Below, one piece after another: positions 7,600-16,565 of a stretch of 64,000 bases of DNA; the first letter of the stretch is position 1; each line of letters starts with the position of its first letter. The stretch is from assembly GCF_000013625.1 (NCBI RefSeq), contig NC_009659.1:1116001-1180000 (forward strand), given 5' to 3'. Made by a program: the position numbers and the translations under genes. Origin of the DNA: Janthinobacterium sp. Marseille (GTDB lineage Bacteria; Pseudomonadota; Gammaproteobacteria; Burkholderiales; Burkholderiaceae_D). The notes under the pieces were generated by a model, which had not been told where the DNA came from, did not search any database, and saw nothing but the letters and a program-made list of their open reading frames with translations.

Positions 7600-10169
7600 G
7601 TTCGGAACTTGACATCCATAACACGATTCAAGCAGGGCAGCGTAATCAGGAAGCTAAGCAGCTAATCCATAACTGGTGTGGACATGCCCGTGTGGAGAAG
7701 TTCGGTGGTACTGGCCTTATCGAGATCGAAACTGGTTTACCCATCGGGCATCACTTTATGGCATGCGATCATGCCCACAATGGTGGGATGGCTACATGGC
7801 TCCTCGAACAGGCAGCGATTCATTTTCATGACAGCAATTGCGTCGGATGCGAAAAGCGGCAGCCTATCCGGCTGCCCAACATTTCAAAGTTTATTGCACA
7901 ACGGGATGCTGATGCCGAGCGCGCTCGAGTTCGCGAGGAGGAATTGCAACGACAGCACCAACTCGCTTTTGATTCCCGATGTTCTGCGAGGGCGGTACTC
8001 CGCTCAACATCCTCGGTCGCAGTTGCGACGTTTGTGGACGATCTGCAGACTTTAGATACGGTGCGTGACGATGCGAGCGCTCAGAGACTGATCGAGAGTG
8101 TGCGTTTGGCCCCTGAACTGCTAACAGTGGCGGTGACCGAGCATTTATTCTCTCTTTTAGAAAATGGTGAACACTGGTTCGACGAAGTGGGTCTTGTAGT
8201 TTTGGGAATATCTCCTTTGGATCCAGTGCGGCTAGCGGGTTGTGCAATGCGGTGTCTATCGGAAGGCAGAGTTCTTGATCTTGCCGCGGAAGTCGCCGCA
8301 AATCAGGTATCACATGTGAAGATGGAAGACGTACGCAACGCAGTACGAGGCTTGGCGCTTGTGGCGTGTCCCCCTCGCTCGTCTTCTCATTTCGACGATC
8401 CCAGGTCGGAGAATCCCATTCCGCTTCATCAGATTTTCAAACATTATCCCGAGCAGACCGCCTTAGGCATTGAAAACCTGCTTTCTGAGCGACATCCTTT
8501 CCGCGTAAGAATAGGTGCAAGTGCTGTTGTTGCACTTGCGTCTGAGTATCCGAATTTGCCAGTGAGCTTGTGTCGGTCGCTCACCACTAGACTTGCTAGA
8601 GCCGATGTCTTGATTGACGTAGAAAGTGAATCCGAGCTCCGCTATGTCGTTCATGATCTGACCCAGGCATTGATCTGTGCCTTTACATCCGATCCGAATA
8701 GCACGGATATCGAGCTTATGCGCTACTTCGAAGGAGCGTCAAAAGATGGAGAGGCGCGATTGAGTGGTGTCTACGAGAAGATCATTCGTGAGGCGAGTGG
8801 AAGCTACGGGAATGATCGGGAAATCGCATCACTAGATGTTTATCGAGTAGCGCTACGAAGATTTGTAACCTTGGCTGGAGTTTCTAATAATGAAGGCGTA
8901 GTCCGAGGCATATTGGAGGCGTTGCGTGGTGATCCGGGTCGTCTTGCAGCACTAGCCCGTGAGCAGATGGACATGTTACTGGGTGCGGCTGCACTGGCGG
9001 ATTCCAGATTGGAGGCTTCTAAGAAACGCTCGCCACTTGTCACTTCTCCAGATCTATTAGATGAAATAGACCAAGAAACTCGCCAATCGCAATTTCGTTC
9101 CCTTCGTGCTTCGTTTGCCCGTTGGGCGATTCATGGGGCGGCTATGGATTCAAGTGGTTTAGCTGTTTTTACAGATTTTCTTGCTAGGTCGAATGCGCTG
9201 AGCGAAGGGTTCAAGGCCGCAATCGTCGAAGAGCTTCCTCCTTTAATGGAGACGGGAATAGGGCTGAGCGCGGTGCTTCCTTTCTTGTATACCACTATGG
9301 TTGGTGAATCGAACTTGGGCAGAGCAGCTGCCGCCACGGCGATCGGGGAAATAGGATCACGCCGTCTCGCAGAGTTGCCTAATATGGTCGGAGAGGCTTT
9401 CCTGCTGATGCTTTCAGATCCCTATGTGATCGTACATAAGTCTGCTGTTCGCGCGCTTAGACAGGTGAGACTTCCTGACGAATTTCATGAACAAGTTTCT
9501 CTTGCGTTAGGTCGGTTGGTAATTGTCTATCGCGGCGATAAAGATCAAGAGTTTTTGCTCACGTGTATGGATGCATATACTTCGGCGGAGCGAGATAACG
9601 ATCAATTCAAGACGGAAGCAGGTAAGGTATTTATCGCGATCTTGCATAAAGTCAAACCTGATTTGCTCGTGAGACAAGGACATCGATGGTTATTAAATCG
9701 TCTTGTAGAAGTAGAAGGATACGCGGAGCTTGTGCTTGGTTTATTTGAACATTGCGACAGCGATTATGAGATGGAGCGGGTACTGGATTTAGTACGTGGC
9801 ATTCCGATTAACACTGTTGGGCAACATATTTCATCGATCAAAAAGACTGTAGCAGGTGATCCATTGGACCCAATGGTGATTGGGACCTTTCTAGAAGTGC
9901 TCACACGTGATGGCGAGTGGGATGCAGCACTTTACATCGCTCAATCCCAACTGAATGCCATCCCAGACAATATCCGCATGCGAGTACGCTGGCTTCTGGC
10001 CATACAACAACATTGTCAGACCGAGTTTGAACTCTTGATTGACCAAGGGAAGATTGAGGAAGCTCTTTCCATTGGAAAGAGCTGGGACGCTGCATTAGCA
10101 GAAATTAACGAAATTCATAAACAGAATGAGAAAACAGACCCTTTCAGATTCATTTCCCAGACGCCGTGA
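7596..10169 (+). CDS. Large helical-repeat protein with N-terminal Zn-finger-like part
   Basis: 857 residues with TTG start preceded by GGGGAGG. Residues 28-85 hold clustered Cys/His (C28, H30, C57, H59, C82, C85), which could bind zinc. A charged helical linker with DADAERARVREEELQRQ follows at about 104-120. The remaining 700 residues are all-helical with HEAT/ARM-like repetition. No enzymatic motif was seen. Such scaffolds are common in multi-gene defense systems, often pairing with a nuclease, and here the next gene ends in a PD-(D/E)xK motif. It is translationally coupled to the ART-like gene at its start and overlaps the next gene by 44 bases. Family not recognised. Confidence 0.8.
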   Translation: MSSELDIHNTIQAGQRNQEAKQLIHNWCGHARVEKFGGTGLIEIETGLPIGHHFMACDHAHNGGMATWLLEQAAIHFHDSNCVGCEKRQPIRLPNISKFIAQRDADAERARVREEELQRQHQLAFDSRCSARAVLRSTSSVAVATFVDDLQTLDTVRDDASAQRLIESVRLAPELLTVAVTEHLFSLLENGEHWFDEVGLVVLGISPLDPVRLAGCAMRCLSEGRVLDLAAEVAANQVSHVKMEDVRNAVRGLALVACPPRSSSHFDDPRSENPIPLHQIFKHYPEQTALGIENLLSERHPFRVRIGASAVVALASEYPNLPVSLCRSLTTRLARADVLIDVESESELRYVVHDLTQALICAFTSDPNSTDIELMRYFEGASKDGEARLSGVYEKIIREASGSYGNDREIASLDVYRVALRRFVTLAGVSNNEGVVRGILEALRGDPGRLAALAREQMDMLLGAAALADSRLEASKKRSPLVTSPDLLDEIDQETRQSQFRSLRASFARWAIHGAAMDSSGLAVFTDFLARSNALSEGFKAAIVEELPPLMETGIGLSAVLPFLYTTMVGESNLGRAAAATAIGEIGSRRLAELPNMVGEAFLLMLSDPYVIVHKSAVRALRQVRLPDEFHEQVSLALGRLVIVYRGDKDQEFLLTCMDAYTSAERDNDQFKTEAGKVFIAILHKVKPDLLVRQGHRWLLNRLVEVEGYAELVLGLFEHCDSDYEMERVLDLVRGIPINTVGQHISSIKKTVAGDPLDPMVIGTFLEVLTRDGEWDAALYIAQSQLNAIPDNIRMRVRWLLAIQQHCQTEFELLIDQGKIEEALSIGKSWDAALAEINEIHKQNEKTDPFRFISQTP

Positions 10170-11571
10170 GATAGTTGAAGCCCTGTGGGCGATCTCCAGA
10201 GAAGAGCCTTCGTCCCACGATCTAAAGAAAATCGCTATCGATCTGGATTCCCTCTCCCTATGCTTTTCCAGTACTGCTGCTGCCAACTCCTTTGCAGCGC
10301 TTGCCGGATTGGCTCGTATTATCGACGCCTTGGTGCAGTGGCGTGCGGCTGTTCTGGAAGCACTTCCAGATGCCGAGAGGTTCCTTCGGAGTGCGCGTGA
10401 GCGCCACACACTTTGGTTGACTGAATACCAGAGCAAGCCGGCAGTGGAGGGATTGATTGCTGCAGCAAATCTCATTCCTAGTATTTCATCCATTTCGGAA
10501 GTTGCATCGATTGCGCAGTCGGTAGTGAAGGTTCCGCTCCCATTGGGAATTTTCGAAGTAGAGGGGCGGCCATCATGGATCCCAGAAGTTCATGGACCTG
10601 AACGGCCAAAAGAGGAACCAGTTGAGCTGACCGTAGCGTTTTTGAAGTTTCAGATTGACGGCCGACCGACGATTGAACTACAACATCTTGCCCCTGGTGA
10701 AGTGCATGATTTAGAGATTGAAGTTCGTGTCTCCCGCTGGCCTACTGAACAGGAGGAATTGCGCTTGACTCCAATATCGGTCGAGCCAAAGAGCACCTAC
10801 GACTTTCCAACATTCAGTTTTACCAGACCTAGCGGTGATGCTCCGTACACCATGCACCAGCGCGGACGTGCCATCGTTCTTCTGCCCCAAGGTATGCATG
10901 CCAGACCATTTGAATTCAAGTACATGGCTGAGTTTTTGCCAGAGAGAGGGGAGCAGCCGGTGGCGATTGTCGGCCACCGTACATTATTGATCGAAGGGAC
11001 GGATGTTTCGAAGTTCCAGGTGTGTGGGTATCCAGTCTTGGATCGGAGACTATTTGAAATCCGTGATGCCCTTCGACGCAGAGGTGGCGTCGCGCAGGAA
11101 GAGACGACAGATACTCTTCTTTTGCTGGCACCATTATGCAATCTAGCCGGCAGGGCAGTACAGGACGCTGAATTCTCTGGGAAATGGAATGAAGCGGATT
11201 TTCAGACTCATGTTAGATCAGAATTGCGACGCAATGCTTTGATCGGTTCCCAGCTTGATGAGCATGCTTATGGAGGTGGTGGTATTACAGACCTCTCCTT
11301 GCACGGAATTCCGATTGAGCTCAAAGCGCTGAGTAGCTTGATTACTACGGTGGACGAATGCGAGAGGTACTTTGCTCAAACGGCAAGTTACGCTGTAGCA
11401 AAGGGAAAGCGTACAGCGATTTTATGTGTCCTTGACTTCAGTGAAAAAAATACGTCATCTCGTTCACTTGACAGTTTGCTTGATCTTCGTGTGCACGCCG
11501 ACAGCGGGGTAGCAATCTGCGTACTTGTTATCCAAGGTAATCTAGCTAAACCTAGCGCGCTGTCACGTTAG
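10126..11571 (+). CDS. PD-(D/E)xK nuclease-like protein, unknown system
   Basis: 481 residues. The N-terminal 130 residues are helical. The centre (170-330) is beta-rich with many charged strands. The C-terminal domain (355-481) contains D389 in GGGGITDLSLHG followed by E398-L-K400, the spacing and context of a PD-(D/E)xK nuclease core. Strand-like segments follow (KGKRTAILCVLDFSE, GVAICVLVIQG). It is the last gene of the rightward array, starts inside the preceding gene, and is followed by an IS21-like scar. A DNA-cleaving effector paired with the helical-repeat protein is likely, but the target and trigger cannot be told from sequence. Confidence 0.75.
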   Translation: MRKQTLSDSFPRRREIVEALWAISREEPSSHDLKKIAIDLDSLSLCFSSTAAANSFAALAGLARIIDALVQWRAAVLEALPDAERFLRSARERHTLWLTEYQSKPAVEGLIAAANLIPSISSISEVASIAQSVVKVPLPLGIFEVEGRPSWIPEVHGPERPKEEPVELTVAFLKFQIDGRPTIELQHLAPGEVHDLEIEVRVSRWPTEQEELRLTPISVEPKSTYDFPTFSFTRPSGDAPYTMHQRGRAIVLLPQGMHARPFEFKYMAEFLPERGEQPVAIVGHRTLLIEGTDVSKFQVCGYPVLDRRLFEIRDALRRRGGVAQEETTDTLLLLAPLCNLAGRAVQDAEFSGKWNEADFQTHVRSELRRNALIGSQLDEHAYGGGGITDLSLHGIPIELKALSSLITTVDECERYFAQTASYAVAKGKRTAILCVLDFSEKNTSSRSLDSLLDLRVHADSGVAICVLVIQGNLAKPSALSR

Positions 11572-11625
11572 CTAGTAATTTCAGACATCTTAATTGCCAT
11601 GCATGCCCCTGATATTGCAGTGTTG

Positions 11626-11725
11626 ATTTCATCGAAAACTGCCCCCATGTTTAGAGCACAATCCTACTTGCCAAAGTGAATTGGAAATTGGAGTGATTGA
11701 TCTGGCACGACTTGTACACATTGGG
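11626..11725 (+). mobile_element. Scar of an IS21-like left end and istA start
   Basis: This stretch aligns with the reverse complement of about 41200-41292. Shared blocks include GAAAACTG, TTTAGA-CACAATCCTACTT, CCAAAGTGA and GGAGTGAT-GA-TGGC. The latter copy runs directly into a recognisable istA. Here the istA reading frame is lost within about ten codons. It is therefore a degenerate left end of the same IS21 family, lying between the array and the Wadjet operon. The remaining 11726-11824 contains nothing I can name. Confidence 0.6.
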
Positions 11726-11824
11726 ATTTGAAGGGCGTGGATCGGGCTGCTGGAAGGTGAATCAGTACAGATTCAATTCTGCGAGAAAATCAACACAGAC
11801 TTGGATTATTGAAGGTTCTAACGA

Positions 11825-13054
11825 CTAAAGCCACGCCTCCTGTTCCGCCTTACGTCCTTCTCGCATCATCGCCTCACACAAAGCACGCAAGGTCGGCTCA
11901 AGATTTTCCTTTGCGAGCAGGAAGCTAAGTAAGCGCCGGTCATGATCATTCAATGGCCAACGTTGAAGAGTCGCTTCCCACTGCTCGACACCCATCAGGT
12001 GTGGCTCCCAAGTAGAACCCTGTTTTTCCCAAAGCTGCCCGACACCACAAGCGATATCGACACCAGCTGGATCTGCGTCGGCGCTGATCCATGCAGTAGC
12101 AGGGGCCAAGCGTAGCAAGTTGGACATTGCGAGCATCCAAGCATGAGAAGGGCGACCTGGCATCCAGATGAGTACGACTCCCTTTTTGATCTGTCCCGCC
12201 TGCTTCTCAAAACTGGCACGATTCTCAATGAGCCACCATCGCTCAAGTGAGCTTACGGTGTCGAGCTTTTGTAAATCATCCAAAGGCAAACCCAAACAAT
12301 GCAGCGGGGCTAGGTCAACCTTATGCTTGCCCCAGATCAGTTCAATGTCTCCAGCTAACCAAGCGACTTGAGCAAAACGGGCAATGCCTAGTCGTTCTAG
12401 ATCGAATGTCGATTCCAGCCAATGCCATTCCGCAGCGCTCAACGACTTGGTCGTGTCGCGGGCATGCAAGGCAAAATTGCGACGTGATCCTTGTTGCTGG
12501 TTGTCGTGCCAAGAGGCGACAGCCTTCAGCAGGGACAGCCGGCTGTCCAAAACTTCCAGACGTAACATTTTGTCTTGTTCCAACTCCGTCACACTACGTG
12601 ACAACTCGTCGAGTAAATCAGGATCTAAAACCGACGTTGTCGTTGTAATGCGCCTAGCGTCTAACCATTCAACTATTTCGGTAATTTTTGCCTGACGTGC
12701 CTGCAAGCGCTGACTTGCGTTGGACAAACCCAATAAGTTTTGTAGTCGGAGCAAATCGCGCCATGTGACCGACTCCCATAACCAATTGCCACCGGTAAGT
12801 TGCTCCCGCCGCGTTATCCATCCGTTAACCAGCAGTTTGTCGCAGAGATGCTCCGCTTTCTCGATAGTGATACCGCTGGTTTGCGCTTCTTTCAACAATG
12901 CCGCACGTGTACGTGTTTGCGCATCGCTACGTGCCCAACGTAACAACGCTGTTTTATGCTCGGCATCGAGTAAAGGCAACGTCAGCGGTACAGCATTACG
13001 CGAGCATAAGTCGCGTGCATTGCGGCCCTTTGGAAGGAGGAGCAATTCTTGCAT
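11825..13054 (-). CDS. jetD: Wadjet nuclease subunit JetD (DUF2399/Toprim-like)
   Basis: 409 residues from ATG 13054. The C-terminal half carries the toprim-like signature of topoisomerase VI A-type proteins: WWLIENRASFE, then VVLIWMPGRPSHAW, then WISADADPAGVDIA, with the acidic triad E and DxD in place. The N-terminal half has winged-helix-like segments. JetD cleaves plasmid DNA extruded by the JetABC SMC motor, restricting small circular DNA. An upstream in-frame start at 13114 would overlap jetC by 49 bases and add a low-quality extension; the GGACAGG before 13054 favours the shorter form. It is the last gene of the operon. Confidence 0.88.
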   Translation of the reverse strand: MQELLLLPKGRNARDLCSRNAVPLTLPLLDAEHKTALLRWARSDAQTRTRAALLKEAQTSGITIEKAEHLCDKLLVNGWITRREQLTGGNWLWESVTWRDLLRLQNLLGLSNASQRLQARQAKITEIVEWLDARRITTTTSVLDPDLLDELSRSVTELEQDKMLRLEVLDSRLSLLKAVASWHDNQQQGSRRNFALHARDTTKSLSAAEWHWLESTFDLERLGIARFAQVAWLAGDIELIWGKHKVDLAPLHCLGLPLDDLQKLDTVSSLERWWLIENRASFEKQAGQIKKGVVLIWMPGRPSHAWMLAMSNLLRLAPATAWISADADPAGVDIACGVGQLWEKQGSTWEPHLMGVEQWEATLQRWPLNDHDRRLLSFLLAKENLEPTLRALCEAMMREGRKAEQEAWL

Positions 13055-13065
13055 AGCCTGTCCGC

Positions 13066-15879
13066 TTAAGCCGCGCCTGGGCGGCGCTGCAAGACACCGA
13101 TCGGCGGCGCCCAACGTGCATCTCTTAGTTTTTTGGATGTGACCAACGTGATGTCGGCGGGCTCGAATACTTCTACGTTGTGCGTGATCGGCGTGGTCAG
13201 CACATATTGCGCTTTTGTGGATTTGAGGAAGTGTCCGACCAGTTGAATATTACGCACGTCAAGATGTGCAAACGGCTCATCAATAAACACAAATCCGCCA
13301 GGGACATCCTCATCCTTGAGTAATCCTACAAGCAGAATCAAGGACTTGATGACTTGCTGCCCACCGGAGGCTTCGCCATCGTTCAATCCAATGTCGCCCT
13401 TGCCATCAAAATTGAAACTGACTTTGAGCTCAGCGTGGCGCAGCACGTCGTCGTCATTGTCCAGATGCGGCAAATCAGCACTGACTTCCACGCCAGCCAG
13501 CAAACCTAACTCAACAATATTTTTGCGATAGCGGCGGATGGTGGCACGCAGAACGTCGATATAACGCTCTCTAGCGTTGTCAACCGCCACGGCTGCCGCA
13601 GAGTTGCTTGACTTACGGGAGTCAAGGTCGCTACGCTGTTTGCTTACCGTTCCTCCCATCAGCGCTTGTTTTTCTAAGACAGTGGAATCGGTTTCCCACG
13701 TTCCGCTTTGTAAATCGGTCTCTACCGACTTCATACGTAGTTCAGCTTGTTTGGAGTTACTGTAGGTAACGTTGAGAGCCGCTATCGCAGAAGTAGTAAT
13801 CCATCTTGAAGGAAACTTCCGCTTCTGTGCAGATGACGCGGTAGCCTTGGTACGTTGTTCTTCGTAACGGCCACGCCACTCTCGCTCTTGACGTTCTATT
13901 TCCCCCTCGCTTTCGCGTAACTGCTTTTGCAGTCTTTCGTAGGTGGTAGCGGAGTTGGTTTGAATTACCAATGCGCTGGAGTATTCGTGATCCAGGTTTT
14001 GCCAGCGTTCACTCGCGGCAGCGCGAGCTTGTTTCAGCGCGGGTAGCTGTCTGCGTCCAAGTTCAAATTCTTCACTACGGTTTGCCAATTCTTCAGCAGC
14101 ACGATGCCCTTTAGTCGCATCGACAGCAGCGGCAAGCTGGCGCTTGACAGCACTATCTTCCAGCGCCACTTCAGTGAGTTCCTTGTCCAGTGCATTGAGC
14201 CGTTTTTCGATTGATGCTTTGCGGGAGGTGAGGGCGGCGGCGCCGAACTGATAATCGCCTGCGTCGCTCCACACACTACGTCCGCCGCGGCCATCGCGCA
14301 AATAAGCACGCGGAGTGATCCACTCTCCACCTCGTTTCGCACCTTCTTCCGTATCAGCGACACGCCGAATTTGAGCCAATTGCTTTAACAGCCAAGACGG
14401 TATCTTGGCGGAGAAGTTGAGTACCGCTAGCAGGCTATCTGCAGGTGGAGACGTTGGCGCTAGTACAGCATCGGTGAGAACATAATGTCTGTAACGTTCA
14501 CGTTCAGCAATCGCCATGGCGCGTGCCTCATCGGCTGGATCGTTTAATACGACGATCCAACGCGAGGACCGTAAAACACCCTCGGCCGCTGCGCGCCAAG
14601 TATCGTCAGTGATCTCTATGACATTGGCCAAGAAGTGGTGGCCGATTTTTTCTTGGTGGAGCACGCGCTCGAATTTTTGCACGTCATTCGGTGGCGGTGC
14701 GTGGCGCTGGCCTTGTAAGCGATCCCAAGCGAGTTGTGCATCGTTTCGCTGACTTTCTAAATTACGCCACTGGTCAGACAGATCTACTTTTTTCTTCTCA
14801 AGCTCTTGCACTAGCGCTGAGAGCTGCGCAGCGTCGCCTTCGACTGCTGCCAGGGACAACAATTCGTCGGCGTGACGAACAAGGTCTTCAATTGGGCGTT
14901 CGGCGTCTCGTGCCTGGGTTTGGGCTGCCTGAGCGCGGGTTCTGGCAGTGTCCAACTCGCGTACTTTGTTGGAGGCAGCCTGACTCTCTTCGAACAAGCG
15001 AAGCAGTCGTGTACTGTCCTCGGCACGCTGTTGCCGTTGCGAACTGGCGTGCAGACGCTGTCGATGCAATTCGCGTAAGCGAGTGGCGGTTGCCTGCCGC
15101 TCCTCGTGCCAACTCAAGACGGGAATCACTTCGGTCGCAAGCAATTCTCGCTCGCCCAACTTTATTTGGTATTGGCGATAGAGGTTAACGCGTGCGTCCA
15201 GTGCTGACAGTTGAGCCTCGCAATGAGTCAGTTCACGCTCTGCAGCTTCGACCTCAGCGGTCAATTCTCTTTGATGGCGTCGTGCTTCCTCATAGCGGTC
15301 TAGGACTTCTTGGTCACCGAACACTTCAAATACTAATCGTAACAATTCCTTGGGTGAGAATTCGCACAGCCTGTCAGTTTGACCCTGTTCTAACGCTAAC
15401 ACTCGAGCAATCGCACGAGAAAGCCCTGCACCCTCCAAACGTTTTCGCCAATGCTCCACGCCCAGCCATTCTTTATCGGGGGTAGCTGCCAAGGTCTCAA
15501 TTGAGACATCGCCGTCACTCATCGTGTAGCGTCTTTGCCAGTCGCCTCCATTACGTTCAATGCGACAAGCCAAGGTGACTTGATCACCGTATAAAAGATT
15601 GCGTGCAAAGGGGCGTGTCGACGTTTGTCGAGAATGGGGACGATTATCAACAGTGGTGCGTAACCAGGTCGTGTCGGAGTTGGCATGGCGCGCGTAAGTT
15701 TTATAGCTGCGGCCCCCAGAACAATCCAACCCGAGAAGTGTGCGCATGGCGTCGAGCAACGTGGTCTTACCCGAACCGTTGGGTCCGGCCACCGTGATGA
15801 TGGCGCCGTCTAGCGGTAATGTCAGACGCTGGCAATAATCCCATTGGAGCAGTTCAATCGATTGCAAGTGAAACATCAA
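13066..15879 (-). CDS. jetC: Wadjet SMC-like ATPase JetC
   Basis: 937 residues. Walker A lies near residues 31-38 (AGPNGSGKTTLLDAMR). Long coiled-coil arms (about 170-340 and 560-740) flank a hinge-like centre around 430-520. The ABC signature EASGGQQVIKSLILL and Walker B GGFVFIDEPFAHLDV are near the C-terminus. This is the MukB/SbcC-type SMC motor of the Wadjet complex, which extrudes DNA loops and tests DNA topology. The start overlaps jetB by ATGA. At 937 residues it is somewhat shorter than many JetC proteins, but every ATPase motif is present, so it appears intact. Confidence 0.92.
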   Translation of the reverse strand: MMFHLQSIELLQWDYCQRLTLPLDGAIITVAGPNGSGKTTLLDAMRTLLGLDCSGGRSYKTYARHANSDTTWLRTTVDNRPHSRQTSTRPFARNLLYGDQVTLACRIERNGGDWQRRYTMSDGDVSIETLAATPDKEWLGVEHWRKRLEGAGLSRAIARVLALEQGQTDRLCEFSPKELLRLVFEVFGDQEVLDRYEEARRHQRELTAEVEAAERELTHCEAQLSALDARVNLYRQYQIKLGERELLATEVIPVLSWHEERQATATRLRELHRQRLHASSQRQQRAEDSTRLLRLFEESQAASNKVRELDTARTRAQAAQTQARDAERPIEDLVRHADELLSLAAVEGDAAQLSALVQELEKKKVDLSDQWRNLESQRNDAQLAWDRLQGQRHAPPPNDVQKFERVLHQEKIGHHFLANVIEITDDTWRAAAEGVLRSSRWIVVLNDPADEARAMAIAERERYRHYVLTDAVLAPTSPPADSLLAVLNFSAKIPSWLLKQLAQIRRVADTEEGAKRGGEWITPRAYLRDGRGGRSVWSDAGDYQFGAAALTSRKASIEKRLNALDKELTEVALEDSAVKRQLAAAVDATKGHRAAEELANRSEEFELGRRQLPALKQARAAASERWQNLDHEYSSALVIQTNSATTYERLQKQLRESEGEIERQEREWRGRYEEQRTKATASSAQKRKFPSRWITTSAIAALNVTYSNSKQAELRMKSVETDLQSGTWETDSTVLEKQALMGGTVSKQRSDLDSRKSSNSAAAVAVDNARERYIDVLRATIRRYRKNIVELGLLAGVEVSADLPHLDNDDDVLRHAELKVSFNFDGKGDIGLNDGEASGGQQVIKSLILLVGLLKDEDVPGGFVFIDEPFAHLDVRNIQLVGHFLKSTKAQYVLTTPITHNVEVFEPADITLVTSKKLRDARWAPPIGVLQRRPGAA

Positions 15880-16565
15880 GCGCCTCTTTCTTCATCTTGT
15901 ACCTGCGGCACTTCTGCCTCTTTGCTTCTTACTCGCGTCAACACATCTCCCAACGCACCGTCGAGGATGCGCGGAGCCAATGTATCGTAGTCGAGTAAAA
16001 GATCTAGTAGTGGTCCTTCGACAATGTCGTCGCCGCGGCGAAGAATGAAGCCGTTTGATTCAAGCCGTTTGAGATTGCCATCCATGCGCATTTTCTTGCC
16101 TAATTGCGTACCGAAATCGGCCAGTAACGCCTTGTACGAAGCAACGGGACTGACCGCCGCAGCACTTGGCATGGGTTTGTCACTGCTGAACATCTCGTCC
16201 TGTATATCGCCATTAGCCGTTGTGGCGCGAATGGATTGCCGTTCGCGCTTAGGAAGCACGATCAGTGACCACAACACGACCAATAACGAAACCGCATCGC
16301 GTGGCAGTTCAAGATTGTTGTTGGCATCGAGTCCTGCCTCGCCAAACACGGCCGTTTCAGCATTGCGTAAAAGAGCAACGCAGATATGGTCTGCGTAGAT
16401 GTTATCTACTAACCGCAGACCTACTTGTGCCAAACGCTCCTGTACGGCCTGCCACATGTCGGCTTCAATCAGAGCGCGACGTACACGGGGATGTTTGCGA
16501 GGTAACCATCGGCGTGCCAATAACTCGGCTGCCAACAATGCGGCATCGTCAATTACTTCATTCAT
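15876..16565 (-). CDS. jetB: Wadjet subunit JetB (DUF4194, MukE-like)
   Basis: 229 residues. A C-terminal winged-helix-like part (about 145-210: SYKALLADFGTQLGKKM then LESNGFILRRGDDIVEGP) resembles the MukE/ScpB-type kleisin partner of DUF4194. The rest is helical. It is encoded between jetA (8-base overlap) and jetC (4-base overlap), the invariant Wadjet order. Its role is to bridge the JetA kleisin and the JetC ATPase heads. The assignment depends mainly on position plus the winged-helix pattern. Confidence 0.85.
   Translation of the reverse strand: MNEVIDDAALLAAELLARRWLPRKHPRVRRALIEADMWQAVQERLAQVGLRLVDNIYADHICVALLRNAETAVFGEAGLDANNNLELPRDAVSLLVVLWSLIVLPKRERQSIRATTANGDIQDEMFSSDKPMPSAAAVSPVASYKALLADFGTQLGKKMRMDGNLKRLESNGFILRRGDDIVEGPLLDLLLDYDTLAPRILDGALGDVLTRVRSKEAEVPQVQDEERGA

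Noticed and set aside
13055-13114. Longer jetD start
   Set aside because: Overlaps jetC by 49 bases with low-quality text; a better site precedes 13054.
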